Below the pieces are notes generated by a model. The model saw nothing but the letters and a program-made list of their open reading frames with translations, ran no database searches and was not told the origin of the DNA. Both the position numbers and the translations under genes were made by a program. Below are positions 1-8,938 of a stretch of DNA of 64,000 bases, one piece after another. Location: the NCBI RefSeq assembly GCF_040645615.1, contig NZ_JBEYYO010000013.1, positions 1 to 64,000 of the forward strand. Direction: 5' to 3'. This DNA is from Glycomyces sp040645615 (GTDB lineage Bacteria; Actinomycetota; Actinomycetes; Mycobacteriales; Micromonosporaceae). The first letter of the stretch is position 1; every line of letters starts with the position of its first letter.

Positions 1-171
1 CTCCTTGGCGCGCTTGAGGTTCGCGCGGTGGCCGTCGTGCAGCGCCCCCATCGTGGGGACCAATGCGTCGGGGGACGCGAGGACGGCGTTGTGAGCCGAA
101 GCAGCGGACCATGCCAAGCGCAGTGCGGCCGGTGCGCGCGGAGCGGGATCGAGTCGGCCGCGGCGGCGCAC
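1..171 (-). CDS. panC: Pantoate--beta-alanine ligase, N-terminal fragment cut by the left edge
   Basis: PanC condenses pantoate with beta-alanine using ATP in pantothenate and coenzyme A synthesis. Read on the reverse strand, the last 60 bases encode VPTMGALHDGHRANLKRAKE, the conserved PanC nucleotide-binding segment with its HxGH signature. Only the N-terminus lies in the window. The reading frame is open upstream to at least base 264 and holds no ATG; a GTG at 169-171 is the most upstream plausible start, but no ribosome site or -10 box supports it. The residues before the signature look poorly conserved, so the true start may be nearer. Confidence 0.72.
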   Translation of the reverse strand, partial: MRRRGRLDPAPRAPAALRLAWSAASAHNAVLASPDALVPTMGALHDGHRANLKRAKE

Positions 172-279
172 GACGCGGCCGCGACCCGGCGGGGCACCGG
201 GCTCGGAGAACCCGACGTTCGGCTTCGGACTGGAGCCGCGTTCCCTTGCACCGCTTGAGAAGCAGCCGCGAGGGAGCGG

Positions 280-1371
280 TCAGGCTCGGCGTTTCGTTAT
301 CTGCGCGGCGTGGCGACCCGCTGCGGCTTCTGCCATGAAGTAGACGCGGTCGCGGTCGAGGCCGCGGCCCATCGTCGACAGCCGGACCGGGAGCGCCTCC
401 AAGGCCTCGGCCAGACCGGAGCAGTCGATCTCGATCTGGCGGTGGCGTTCGGGCAGCTCGAGGAGCTGGTCGCGGATCTTCGCCTCCAGGTCCACCGGGA
501 GCTCGTCGGGGACCGGGACGTCGGCGGCCGCCAAGGCGACTTTCCCGTACGCCGTCATCGAATGGTGCGAGATACCGCGATGCCGTTCGCGCGCATCGCC
601 TTCGGAGATCCGCAGCGACGCGACCGGCCGCCCGCCGAGCACCGCCGCGGCGTTGACCGCCTCGCCCGCCGCCGTGCCCGAGAACCCCCACACCGTGCCG
701 GTGCCGAGGTTCCCCGGGCCCTGCGCCACGATCGCGATGTCCGCGTTCCCGACCACCCGCGCCGCGATGAGCGCGTTGTGGACGTTCGTGGCCTCCAGGT
801 CCCCGCCGAAGCACTGCCCGGCCGTCACCACCGTGCACAGCCGGTCCGAAAGCTGGTCGAGCTGCCGCGAGAACCACGCCGGGAGCGCCCCGCCGTCGGT
901 CATCACGTAAGCGACCCGCGCCTGCGGTGCCGTGGCATGGATCCCGGCGAGCACCGGCGCGAGCGCCGAGTGCAGGTCCGCGACCACCACCGGCATCCCG
1001 CCGAGGTCCTCGCAGGCCTCCACGGCCGCCCGGTGCGGCGAGTCGTCCTCGTCCACGGCCAGGCGCATCGCCTGCATCGGGGTGTACCGGGCCTTGACGA
1101 TGTGCCCGGGCCCGTCCACGTCGGCCGGGAGCCGGTCGGGGACGGCCACGACCAGCGCGTACCCGCCCGTACCCAGGCCCTTCGCGATGGCGTTGCAGTT
1201 GAGCAGCACCCGGTCGCCGACCTGGGGGACGCCCACGAGAGCGTCGTAGGCCAGGCCCCGGCACGCGAACGCGTCCTCGCCCTCGCGGGCCTCCACGTCC
1301 ACGTCCAGCTCGGTGCACCCGCGCCATGCGCCGCGCACCCCGGTGACGGTCCCGTATCGCCATCTGATCAC
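280..1371 (-). CDS. DUF3866 family protein
   Basis: 363-residue protein of the DUF3866 family, which is common in actinobacteria and has no established function. The sequence has a beta-rich N-terminus (RWRYGTVTG) and glycine-rich central motifs such as GGDLEATNVHNAL and GPGNLGTGTVWGFSG. No signal peptide or membrane segment is seen, so it is probably cytoplasmic. The reading frame continues far upstream, but the GTG at 1371 is preceded by a TAAGGT hexamer ending 7 nt away, which points to a leaderless start there and matches the start of the conserved sequence. It is divergent from pafB. Family assignment is from recalled motifs. Confidence 0.82.
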   Translation of the reverse strand: MIRWRYGTVTGVRGAWRGCTELDVDVEAREGEDAFACRGLAYDALVGVPQVGDRVLLNCNAIAKGLGTGGYALVVAVPDRLPADVDGPGHIVKARYTPMQAMRLAVDEDDSPHRAAVEACEDLGGMPVVVADLHSALAPVLAGIHATAPQARVAYVMTDGGALPAWFSRQLDQLSDRLCTVVTAGQCFGGDLEATNVHNALIAARVVGNADIAIVAQGPGNLGTGTVWGFSGTAAGEAVNAAAVLGGRPVASLRISEGDARERHRGISHHSMTAYGKVALAAADVPVPDELPVDLEAKIRDQLLELPERHRQIEIDCSGLAEALEALPVRLSTMGRGLDRDRVYFMAEAAAGRHAAQITKRRA

Positions 1372-1378
1372 GGCCCGG

Positions 1379-1384
1379 ACCTTA
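1379..1384 (-). promoter_or_regulatory. -10 box for the DUF3866 gene (leaderless start)
   Basis: Reverse-strand TAAGGT, 7 nt before the GTG at 1371. It decides the start of an otherwise over-extended reading frame. Confidence 0.55.
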
Positions 1385-1458
1385 CCAAGGGCCCGCCCGC
1401 GAGACCGAGCCGAGTGGTACTCGCCGCAGGCCTTTGGCGGCCCCGAGCCGCGAGGGCA

Positions 1459-1464
1459 TAGGCT
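1459..1464 (+). promoter_or_regulatory. -10 box for pafB (leaderless start)
   Basis: TAGGCT, 6 nt before the pafB GTG. Together with the divergent -10 box at 1379-1384 it makes this a compact bidirectional promoter region. Confidence 0.5.
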
Positions 1465-1470
1465 TGGCGG

Positions 1471-2466
1471 GTGGCCAACGATCGCACGGAACGACTGGTG
1501 AACCTGGTGCTCTGCCTGCTGTCCTCGCGGCGCTTCCAGACCGCCGGCAGGATCGCCGGGATCGTGCCCGGCTACGAGCACGACCCCGACGACAAGAAGG
1601 CCCACGACGCGTTCCAGCGCAAGTTCGAACGCGACAAGGCCGAACTGCGCCGCATCGGCATCCCGCTCCAGTCCGGCACCGACTTCATCGGCGACGCCGA
1701 GCCGGGCTACCGCATCGCCCGCTCCGACTTCGAGCTCCCGCAGATCGAGTTCACCGACGCCGAGGCCGCCGCCGTGGCCGCCGCCGCCCGCCTGTGGCAG
1801 CAGCCCGAACTCCAGTCCGGGTCCGCCGAAGCCCTGCGCAAACTCCGCGCCGCCGGCATCGACGTCGAGTCCCACGCCGCCGCCTCACCGGTCACGTCCC
1901 TGCCCGGCGCCGAGGCCGCCCTCGCGCCGTTCCTCGAAGCGGTCGCCTCCCGCCGCGCCGTCGTCTTCGACTACCTCGGCAACCGGGACGAGACCGCCCA
2001 GCAGCGCCGCCTCCAGCCGTGGGGCTGCGCGGCCTGGCGCGGGCGCTGGTACGTCGCCGGATTTGACCTCGACCGCGGCGCGCAGCGCGTCTTCCGCCTC
2101 TCCCGTATCACCGGGAAGGTCCGCCTCACCGGCGCCGAAGGAGCCTTCGACATCCCCGAGGACGTCGACGTGCTCGCGTTCGCCTCCGCGTCCGAAGCCC
2201 AGCAGCTCCCTTCCCGCGCGAAGGTCCTCGTCCGGCCCAAACGCGCCTGGGGCGTGCGCCGCCGCGCCGACCAGATCGGCCCGCGCACCCCCGAAGGCGA
2301 CCAGGCCTGCTTCTCCTTCCACGACACGACCGCCACCGCCGCCTGGCTCGCGTCCTTCGGCGCCGACGTGCTCGTCCTCGAACCGCCCGAACTGGTCAAG
2401 GAGACCGTCGCGTGCCTCCAGGCGCTGGCGGACACCGAGCGCCCGGTCTCCTCGGAAACGGAGTGA
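1471..2466 (+). CDS. pafB: PafB, WYL-domain transcriptional regulator of the DNA-damage response
   Basis: PafB and PafC form a heterodimeric activator that controls most LexA-independent DNA-damage genes in mycobacteria; the genes are named for their place beside the Pup ligase gene pafA. This 331-residue protein has an N-terminal winged helix (RTERLVNLVLCLLSSRRFQTA, about residues 4-24) and a WYL domain; residues RRLQPWGCAAWRGRWYVAG carry the W-x-Y-x core. It starts at GTG 1471, right after a -10-like TAGGCT, and overlaps pafC by 4 bp. Placement before pafC and tatAC is the usual actinobacterial order. Confidence 0.93.
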   Translation: MANDRTERLVNLVLCLLSSRRFQTAGRIAGIVPGYEHDPDDKKAHDAFQRKFERDKAELRRIGIPLQSGTDFIGDAEPGYRIARSDFELPQIEFTDAEAAAVAAAARLWQQPELQSGSAEALRKLRAAGIDVESHAAASPVTSLPGAEAALAPFLEAVASRRAVVFDYLGNRDETAQQRRLQPWGCAAWRGRWYVAGFDLDRGAQRVFRLSRITGKVRLTGAEGAFDIPEDVDVLAFASASEAQQLPSRAKVLVRPKRAWGVRRRADQIGPRTPEGDQACFSFHDTTATAAWLASFGADVLVLEPPELVKETVACLQALADTERPVSSETE

Positions 2467-3398
2467 ACGTGTCCACCAGCCGCCTCGCCCGCCTGCTCAA
2501 CCTCGTGCCGTACCTGGTCAACCGGCCCGACGGGGTCCCCGTGACCGAGATCGCGGCCGACTTCGACGTGCCCGCCGACCAGATCCAGTCGGACCTGACG
2601 ATGCTGTGGATGTGCGGCCTGCCCGGCTACGGCCCCGGCGACCTCATCGACCTCGCCTTCGACGGCGACGGCGTGCGGGTCCTGTTCGCCGCCGGGATGG
2701 ACCGGCCCGTGCGCCTGGCCGCCCACGAGGCACTCGCGCTCTCGGTGGCCCTGCGGGTCCTCGACGACACGCCCGGCGTGGGCGACCGGGCCGCGATCGC
2801 CTCCGCGCTCGACAAGCTCGCCGCGGCCGCTGGCGAGGCCCCCGCCGACGTCACCGTCCGCGAGACCGCCGGCCCCGGGGCCGAGCGCTACGCCGACCTC
2901 GTCGCCTCCGGGCACGCCGCCCGCATCACCTACTACTCGGCCAGCCGCGACACCACCTCCGAGAGGGTCGTCGACCCCATCGAGGTCATCGTTGCCGACG
3001 GCCACGCCTATCTGCGGGCCTGGTGCCGCACCGCAGGGGAGATCCGCCAGTTCCGCGTCGACCGCATCGACGCCTGCGCCGAACTGGACGAGCCCTCGGA
3101 GCCGCTGCGCCTGACCAACCCGCCCGCGCCCACCGCGTTCCTCGCCTCCGAACTGCCGCGCATCGAACTGCTCCTGGGCCCCGGCGCGAAAGGCGTGGTC
3201 GACTCGCACCCGTGCGACTCGGTCACCGGCGAAGCGGACGGGCGCCGCCGCGTCACCATGCGGGTCCGCGACCTCGACTGGGCCCGCCGGTTCGTGCTCG
3301 GCCTCGGCGGCGAGGCCGAAGTCGTCGCCCCCGCCGAACTGCGCGAATCGGTCCGCCAGACCGCCTCCGCGGCCCTCGCCCGCTACAGCGCCGCCTGA
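2463..3398 (+). CDS. pafC: PafC, WYL-domain partner of PafB
   Basis: Second subunit of the PafBC regulator, 311 residues. It shows an N-terminal winged helix (RLARLLNLVPYLVNRPDGVPVTEIA), a WYL domain (RQFRVDRIDA) and a C-terminal WCX-like segment. The GTG at 2463 overlaps the pafB stop (GTGA), so the two are translationally coupled as expected for an obligate pair; GTG 2469 is the alternative start. The frame is open about 50 nt further upstream, but that would run into pafB. Confidence 0.93.
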   Translation: MNVSTSRLARLLNLVPYLVNRPDGVPVTEIAADFDVPADQIQSDLTMLWMCGLPGYGPGDLIDLAFDGDGVRVLFAAGMDRPVRLAAHEALALSVALRVLDDTPGVGDRAAIASALDKLAAAAGEAPADVTVRETAGPGAERYADLVASGHAARITYYSASRDTTSERVVDPIEVIVADGHAYLRAWCRTAGEIRQFRVDRIDACAELDEPSEPLRLTNPPAPTAFLASELPRIELLLGPGAKGVVDSHPCDSVTGEADGRRRVTMRVRDLDWARRFVLGLGGEAEVVAPAELRESVRQTASAALARYSAA

Positions 3399-3452
3399 AC
3401 CCGCCCGCGCGGCCGCCCACCCCGAGCCGGGACGCACCGATACACTGTGGCG

Positions 3453-3659
3453 ATGATCTGGGCGATATCGGTCGTGCTCGCACTCGCCGGGCTGGTCCTG
3501 CTGGCCGTGGCCGCCACCCGGCTCCGCGGCGGCCTCAAGGAACTGCGGCTGAACCTCGACCGCGTCCAAGAGCGCGTCGGCCAAGCGCAAGAACTGCAAG
3601 AACGCCTCAACCTCACACTCGCCGAAGCGAAGAAGGCCACCGCCCGGCCCGGAGAATGA
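3453..3659 (+). CDS. Small single-pass membrane protein
   Basis: 68-residue protein with one N-terminal membrane helix (about residues 2-23, WAISVVLALAGLVLLAVAA) and a charged amphipathic, probably coiled-coil tail rich in Arg, Glu and Gln. A short protein of this type often lies between pafC and tatA in actinobacteria; its function is unknown, and a role near Tat or the membrane is only suggested by position. A TACACT hexamer at 3441-3446 ends 6 nt before ATG 3453, so this ATG is preferred as a leaderless start over GTG 3447 in the same frame. Confidence 0.7.
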   Translation: MIWAISVVLALAGLVLLAVAATRLRGGLKELRLNLDRVQERVGQAQELQERLNLTLAEAKKATARPGE

Positions 3660-3908
3660 CGCGTCACGAACACCGACGACAGGCGAAAACGTGACACACC
3701 GCCGCGGCGGCCGCCACATTCTGATAAAGATCGGCGATCCCGAAGCCTCCAGTGTTGACGGAAGTGTCAAACGTCGGTCATGCTTGTCCGGCTCGACTAG
3801 GTCGTAGTCGCGCTTACAGCCGGTGACCTCGGGGTGAACCCGATCTCGGCCACCGTGGCAGCCGCCTCCAGTGCGGCATACGATGGTTAACGTCACCGAC
3901 ACATACCC

Positions 3909-3914
3909 GGAGGG
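3909..3914 (+). promoter_or_regulatory. Shine-Dalgarno site of tatA
   Basis: GGAGGG, 8 nt before the tatA ATG. It is one of the stronger ribosome sites here and contrasts with the many leaderless starts. The 263-bp gap before tatA also holds an imperfect inverted repeat around 3757-3770 (TTGAC...GTGTCAA). Confidence 0.6.
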
Positions 3915-3922
3915 ACCGAACA

Positions 3923-4207
3923 ATGGGTGCATTGAAGCCCTGGCACATTCTCATTCTCGTCGTTGTCATCTTGCTGGTGTTCGGCTCCAGGAAGCTCCCC
4001 GACATGGCCAGGGGTCTGGGTCGCTCCATGCGGATCCTCAAGTCCGAGACCGAAGCGATGAAGAAGGACGGCACCAACCCCGAGCAGGACGGCGACACCC
4101 GCGCCGAGCCCAAGCACGGCCGTGAGCCGCTCGACCCGCCCGCGCCGGTCACCGAGTCCGTGATCGACGGCGAGTCCGTCGACGCCGACCGCAAGAAGAC
4201 CAACTAG
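3923..4207 (+). CDS. tatA: Sec-independent (Tat) translocase subunit TatA
   Basis: TatA forms the size-adjustable pore of the twin-arginine translocase, which exports folded proteins across the cytoplasmic membrane. The 94-residue sequence has the typical N-terminal helix (WHILILVVVILLVFGSRKLP, about residues 7-26), the FGxxKLP hinge, an amphipathic helix (MARGLGRSMRILKSE) and an acidic disordered tail. tatC follows 19 nt later, so they are probably cotranscribed. No tatB is in the window. Confidence 0.96.
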   Translation: MGALKPWHILILVVVILLVFGSRKLPDMARGLGRSMRILKSETEAMKKDGTNPEQDGDTRAEPKHGREPLDPPAPVTESVIDGESVDADRKKTN

Positions 4208-4226
4208 CCCGCCCGCGGCCGACACG

Positions 4227-5213
4227 ATGGCAGACGCACCTCCGCGGCGCGCCAGGAAACGCAAGACCAAGTTCCAGCGCGCCGCCGACGGCTCCATGAC
4301 GCTCATGGAGCACCTCGCCGACCTGCGGCAGCGCCTCATGGTCGCGGTGATCGCGATCCTCGTAGGCACCATTGTCGCGTTCTTCTTCGCCGACGACCTC
4401 ATCAAGTTCCTGGCCGACCCGTACTGCTCGGCGCTCGGCGACGGTTCGCTGACCGAGCGAGGTGACGGCGCGAAGTGCCAAGCGGTGCTCAACTCACCGA
4501 TCTCGCACATCGCCCTGATGCTGAAGATCGCGCTGTACTCTGCGCTCGTCGCGACCGCACCGATCTGGCTCTACCAGCTGTGGGCTTTCATCGCCCCGGG
4601 CTTGCACCGCAACGAACGCAAGTACGCGTACCTGTTCATCGGCATCGCCGCCCCGCTGTTCCTCGCCGGCGCGATCCTCGCCTACTTCGTGGTCGCCCAC
4701 GGCATGGAATTCATCATGCTCCTGGCGAGCCAGGAATTCGTCATCCTGCTGAACCTCGAGGACTACCTCAACTTCTTCATCTCGGTGATGATGGTCTTCG
4801 GCATCGGGTTCGAGTTCCCCCTGATCATGCTGATGCTCAACGTGATCGGTCTCGTCTCCGCCAAGCGGATGCTCGGCTGGTGGCGCATCGTGGTCGTGGT
4901 GAGCTTCGCCTTCACCGCGGTCTTCACCCCCACGCCCGACCCGTTCGGCATGACGGCGCTGGCGATCTGCATGCTCATCCTCTACCTCGGGGCCTGCGGC
5001 GTCGCCTACCTCAACGACAAGCGCAAGGGCGTCGAGTACGGCGACGACAACCTCGGCGACGACGAAGCCGGTGACATCGGCTCGGCCGACGACCTCGGCG
5101 AGGCCGCAGGCGTCAACGCCAGCGGCCTCGACGACGAGGACTATCCCTCGGCAGCACCCGAGCGGCGCAACCGCCTCGGCCGCCGAGTGGACGGATACGA
5201 CGACATCACCTGA
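4227..5213 (+). CDS. tatC: Tat translocase receptor subunit TatC
   Basis: TatC recognises twin-arginine signal peptides and nucleates the Tat complex. The 328-residue protein has about six membrane helices between roughly residues 38 and 260, preceded by the conserved MTLMEHLADLRQRL amphipathic segment, with the family motif APIWLYQLWAFIAPGL in the middle. The N-terminus is Lys/Arg-rich. The C-terminus carries an acidic, low-complexity extension of about 65 residues beyond the last helix, as in other actinobacteria. It pairs with tatA. Confidence 0.96.
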   Translation: MADAPPRRARKRKTKFQRAADGSMTLMEHLADLRQRLMVAVIAILVGTIVAFFFADDLIKFLADPYCSALGDGSLTERGDGAKCQAVLNSPISHIALMLKIALYSALVATAPIWLYQLWAFIAPGLHRNERKYAYLFIGIAAPLFLAGAILAYFVVAHGMEFIMLLASQEFVILLNLEDYLNFFISVMMVFGIGFEFPLIMLMLNVIGLVSAKRMLGWWRIVVVVSFAFTAVFTPTPDPFGMTALAICMLILYLGACGVAYLNDKRKGVEYGDDNLGDDEAGDIGSADDLGEAAGVNASGLDDEDYPSAAPERRNRLGRRVDGYDDIT

Positions 5214-5233
5214 CGTCACCTCCGAAGTGAACG

Positions 5234-5270
5234 GTGAAAGGGCCCCGGCGCGATGCGCCGGGGCCCTCAC
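5234..5270. terminator. Bidirectional hairpin terminator between tatC and the HAD gene
   Basis: Perfect 12-bp GC stem (5240-5251 with 5255-5266, GAT loop), extended by GTGA/TCAC with a two-base bulge, then a T-rich stretch. It sits between convergent genes. Confidence 0.8.
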
Positions 5271-5285
5271 TTCGTCTATTCGCGC

Positions 5286-6077
5286 TTAACAACCGGCCCG
5301 CACCAGCCGCAGCACCGCGTCCAACCCGACCGCCCGGCCCGCCTCGGCGTGCGGCACCAGGAAGCACCTGGCCCCCACGCCCGCCGCGCCCGCGTCGGCC
5401 ATCGAGTCGCCGACCATCAACACCCGCCCCGGCTCCACGTCCAGCGCATGGCAGGCCGCGTAGAAGATCTTTTCGTCCGGCTTGCAGTACCCGACCTCAT
5501 AGGACAGCACCCACGCGTCGATGAACCGGTCGATCCCCAGCCGTCGCAGGATCGGCCGCGCGTCGAACCCGATGTTCGAGACCAGCGCGATCGGATACCC
5601 CTGCGCCTTGAGCGACACCAGCGTGGCGATCGTGTCCGCGAACGCGACCCACCCCTCCGGGGACGACATCCGGTCGTACAAGGCCTCCGCGAGACCCTCG
5701 AAAGCGCCGTGGGCCTGCGCCGCGAGCTCGGTGTACGCCTCGCGGTGGGCCTCCTCGTCCAGATCCCGGTCAGCCCACGCGTCGGCGAAATGCGGCCGCA
5801 CCCGCGGCTCCATGCCCGAACCGGGCCAGCCTTGAGCGCCGATGGCGTCGGCCAGCGCGGTCACGGCGAGCGGCGAGAGCTGACTCCCGCAGGCCTCGGC
5901 GGCCAGCGAGACCGATCGGGTCAAGGGTTCGAGCTGCGCCAAGGTGCCGTGGAAATCGAACAGGACCGCGTCGACCGCGCCGCGTCCCGCATCGTCGTCT
6001 CCTGGTGAGGAATCCCGGTGCACAAACGGACGATACCCGGCCGTGTAGGCGTCGTCACAGCCGGGTGCTCGCGGCAT
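5286..6077 (-). CDS. HAD-superfamily phosphatase
   Basis: Haloacid dehalogenase-like hydrolase of about 263 residues. Motif I is DFHGTL (nucleophile Asp, with His in place of the more common Asp two positions on), motif II is ALVSNIGFD, and motif III/IV is KPDEKIFYAAC followed by MVGDSMADAGAA. The spacing fits a subfamily I enzyme with a helical cap, such as phosphoglycolate- or sugar-phosphatase-like proteins; the substrate cannot be read from sequence. The start is uncertain: ATG 6077 is used, with GTG 6024 as an alternative closer to motif I. The family's usual DxDGT is DFHGT here, so the acid/base residue is altered or displaced. Confidence 0.85.
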   Translation of the reverse strand: MPRAPGCDDAYTAGYRPFVHRDSSPGDDDAGRGAVDAVLFDFHGTLAQLEPLTRSVSLAAEACGSQLSPLAVTALADAIGAQGWPGSGMEPRVRPHFADAWADRDLDEEAHREAYTELAAQAHGAFEGLAEALYDRMSSPEGWVAFADTIATLVSLKAQGYPIALVSNIGFDARPILRRLGIDRFIDAWVLSYEVGYCKPDEKIFYAACHALDVEPGRVLMVGDSMADAGAAGVGARCFLVPHAEAGRAVGLDAVLRLVRAGC

Positions 6078-6128
6078 GTGAACGGAGTGCCGGTAGGTAA
6101 CCGAAGTGCTTATGTCGGCCCGGCCGAC

Positions 6129-6134
6129 TAGTGT
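6129..6134 (+). promoter_or_regulatory. -10 box for helY (leaderless start)
   Basis: TAGTGT, 7 nt before ATG 6142. It favours this start over an in-frame ATG 36 nt upstream. Confidence 0.5.
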
Positions 6135-6141
6135 TGGGCGC

Positions 6142-8868
6142 ATGGTTACCGCCGACGTGCCTGACGCCGACGACCGCTCCCCGGCACAACGCCACGCCGC
6201 CGCCCGCGCGCGTCGGCACTGGCCCGAGCTCGCGGCCTTCGCAGGGGACTACCCGTTCGAACTCGACGACTTCCAGATCCAAGCCTGCCGCCACCTCGAA
6301 AGCGGCCACGGCGTGCTCGTGTGCGCCCCCACCGGCGCCGGGAAGACCGTCGTCGGCGAGTTCGCCGTGCACCTGGCGCTGGCCGAGGGCCGCAAGTGCT
6401 TCTACACCACCCCCATCAAGGCCCTCTCGAACCAGAAGTTCAACGACCTGGTCGAGGCCCACGGCGCCGAAAACGTGGGACTCTTGACCGGCGACACCGT
6501 CGTCAACGGCGAGGCCCCGATCGTGGTCATGACCACCGAGGTCCTGCGGAACATGATCTACGCCGCCTCGCCCACCCTCGCGGGCCTGCGCTACGTGGTC
6601 ATGGACGAGGTCCACTACCTCGCCGACCGGTTCCGCGGCGCCGTGTGGGAGGAGATCATCATCGAACTCCCGCAAGAGGTCCGCGTGGTCTCCCTCTCGG
6701 CCACCGTGTCCAACGCCGAGGAGTTCGGCGACTGGCTCAAGAGCGTCCGCGGCTCCACCGAGGTCGTGGTCTCCGAGACCCGGCCGGTCCCGCTGTGGCA
6801 GCACATGATGGTCGGCGGGGCCCTGCTCGACCTGTTCGAACCCGACGGCGACCACGTCTCCAAGGAACTGCTCAAAAAGGACGCCCGCGCCCGCGAGCGG
6901 GGCGAGGCCCGCTCAGGCGGCCGCCGCCGCGGCCGCCCCTATGTCGACCGCGGCCGCGTGGTCTCGCGCCTCGACCAGGCCGCGCTGCTCCCGGCGATCT
7001 ACTTCATCTTCTCCCGCGCCGGCTGCGACGCGGCCGTCGACGAATGCGTGCGCGCCGGGCTGCGACTGACCGACGGGCGCGAACGGGACGAGATCCTCGA
7101 CTACGCCACCGCCTCGGTCGCCCACATCGACCCCGCCGACCTCGATGCGGTCGGCTTCGAACGCTGGCTCGCCGGGCTCGCGGCCGGGATCGCCGCCCAC
7201 CACGCAGGGCTCCTCCCGGTGTTCAAGGAAGTCGTCGAGAAGCTCTTCGAGCGCGGCCTGCTCAAGGCCGTCTTCGCCACCGAGACCCTCGCGCTGGGCA
7301 TCAACATGCCCGCCCGTTCGGTGGTCCTCGAACGCCTCATCAAGTACGACGGCTCCGACCACGTCATGCTCACCCCCGGCCAGTACACGCAGCTCACCGG
7401 TCGCGCCGGGCGCCGCGGCATCGACGTCGAGGGCCACGCGGTCACCGTCTGGGCCGAGGACGTGCGCCCCAAGGAGCTCGCCGGGCTCGCCTCCAAGCGC
7501 ACCTACCCGCTCAACTCCTCGTTCGCGCCCTCCTACAACATGTCCGTCAACCTCATCGGCGCCGCCGGAGTCGCACGCGCCCAAGAGGTCCTGGCCTCCT
7601 CGTTCGCGCAGTTCCAGTCCGACTCCGAGGCCGTCCACATCGCCGAGCAGGCCCGCAGCCTCGGCCGCCGCGCGGCCGAAGCCGCCAAGGGCGCCGCTTG
7701 CGACCAGGGCGACTTCCTCGCCTACTACGAACTGACGCAACAGCTCTCGCACGCCGAACGGGGCGCGCAGAAGCGCCGCAAGGGCGCCCTGCGCGACGAG
7801 GCCCGCACCCGCCTCGAACAGCTCCGCGGCGGCGACGTCGTGTGGATCTCGCGCGGCAAGCGCACCGGCTGGGCCGTGTTCCTGCGCCCCACCGGCGGCT
7901 CGCGCCACCACGACCCGCGGTGGGCCGTGCTCACCGCCGACGGTTGGGCCGGGACCCTGGAGACCTCCGCGTTCGACGGCGGCGTCGAGGTCGTCACCAA
8001 GATCCGCATGCCCAAGCGCTTCGACCGCCGCGACGCGAAGTCCCGCTCCGACCTCGCCTCCAGCCTGAGGGAGGCCACCCGCGACCGCTCCCGCCCGACC
8101 CGGCGCGGCGGTTCGGCCGCCACGCCCGAGATCGCGCGGCTGCGTGAGGAGGTCAAGGCGCACCCGTGCCGCACCTGCCCCGACGCCGGGCAGCACACGG
8201 TGCACGCGTCGCGCTGGGCCCGCCTCAAACGCGAGGAGGAGCTGCTGCGACACCGCTCCGAGCGCCGCGAGCACTCTCTCGCCCGCCAGTTCACGGCGGT
8301 GCGCGAGGTCCTCACCGAGTTCGGGTACCTCGAAGGCGAGACCGTCACCGACGCGGGCCGCCTGCTGCGCAACCTGTTCGTGGAGACCGACCTGCTGGTC
8401 GCGCAGTGCCTGCGCGACGGCATCTGGGAGGGCCTGCCGGCGCCGGCGCTGGCGGCGGTGGCCTCGACGGTGATCTACGAGTCGCGGTTCGAGGAGGACG
8501 AGTTCTTCGTGGCGGTGCCCGGTCAGATCACCGAGCAGGTCGCGAAGACCACGCGGCGCTGGGAGGCGATCCGGCGGGCCGAGAACCAGCGGGGCCTGTC
8601 GCTGATCTCGCGGCCGCAGATGGGCCTGGCCTGGCCGATCTACCGGTGGACCAACGGCGAGGAGCTGTCGAAGGCCCTCGCGGCGGCCGACGGCCCGTGG
8701 CCGATGCCTGGCGGCGACTTCGTGCGCTGGGCCCGCCGCACGGCGGACCTGCTGCACCAGATGGGCACAGCAGCGCGGTATCTCGACACCGAGTCATCCC
8801 ATAAGCTCGCCGACGCCGCCTTCGAAGCGGTGGACGCGATCCGCCGAGGCGTGGTGGCCGACGTGTGA
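6142..8868 (+). CDS. helY: HelY-type Ski2-like DEVH helicase
   Basis: ATP-dependent superfamily 2 helicase of the Ski2/Mtr4/Dob1 class, 908 residues, almost the length of M. tuberculosis HelY. Walker A is APTGAGKT (about residues 62-69), motif II is DEVH (155-158), motif III is SLSATVSN, and motif VI is QLTGRAGRRG. The second RecA domain is followed by a long helical C-terminus with Cys residues at HPCRTCPD. Ski2-like proteins unwind RNA for processing or decay; the exact bacterial substrate is not settled. Start chosen from the TAGTGT box. Downstream of tatC and the HAD gene, as in M. tuberculosis. Confidence 0.94.
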   Translation: MVTADVPDADDRSPAQRHAAARARRHWPELAAFAGDYPFELDDFQIQACRHLESGHGVLVCAPTGAGKTVVGEFAVHLALAEGRKCFYTTPIKALSNQKFNDLVEAHGAENVGLLTGDTVVNGEAPIVVMTTEVLRNMIYAASPTLAGLRYVVMDEVHYLADRFRGAVWEEIIIELPQEVRVVSLSATVSNAEEFGDWLKSVRGSTEVVVSETRPVPLWQHMMVGGALLDLFEPDGDHVSKELLKKDARARERGEARSGGRRRGRPYVDRGRVVSRLDQAALLPAIYFIFSRAGCDAAVDECVRAGLRLTDGRERDEILDYATASVAHIDPADLDAVGFERWLAGLAAGIAAHHAGLLPVFKEVVEKLFERGLLKAVFATETLALGINMPARSVVLERLIKYDGSDHVMLTPGQYTQLTGRAGRRGIDVEGHAVTVWAEDVRPKELAGLASKRTYPLNSSFAPSYNMSVNLIGAAGVARAQEVLASSFAQFQSDSEAVHIAEQARSLGRRAAEAAKGAACDQGDFLAYYELTQQLSHAERGAQKRRKGALRDEARTRLEQLRGGDVVWISRGKRTGWAVFLRPTGGSRHHDPRWAVLTADGWAGTLETSAFDGGVEVVTKIRMPKRFDRRDAKSRSDLASSLREATRDRSRPTRRGGSAATPEIARLREEVKAHPCRTCPDAGQHTVHASRWARLKREEELLRHRSERREHSLARQFTAVREVLTEFGYLEGETVTDAGRLLRNLFVETDLLVAQCLRDGIWEGLPAPALAAVASTVIYESRFEEDEFFVAVPGQITEQVAKTTRRWEAIRRAENQRGLSLISRPQMGLAWPIYRWTNGEELSKALAAADGPWPMPGGDFVRWARRTADLLHQMGTAARYLDTESSHKLADAAFEAVDAIRRGVVADV

Positions 8869-8876
8869 GCGATGTC

Positions 8877-8905
8877 GGCCGGACCGCGCTTTGCGCGGTC
8901 CGGCC
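8877..8905 (+). terminator. Hairpin terminator of helY
   Basis: Perfect 13-bp GC-rich stem (8877-8889 with 8893-8905) and a TTT loop, starting 9 nt after the helY stop. No clear T tract follows. Confidence 0.7.
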
Positions 8906-8938
8906 GAGACGCATGGCGCGAGAGCGGCAACGCCCGCA

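Noticed and set aside
1971..3932. 653-codon open frame on the reverse strand across pafB/pafC
   Set aside because: Antisense to two clear WYL regulators; Gly/Arg/Ala-rich, no domain. High GC keeps all frames open.
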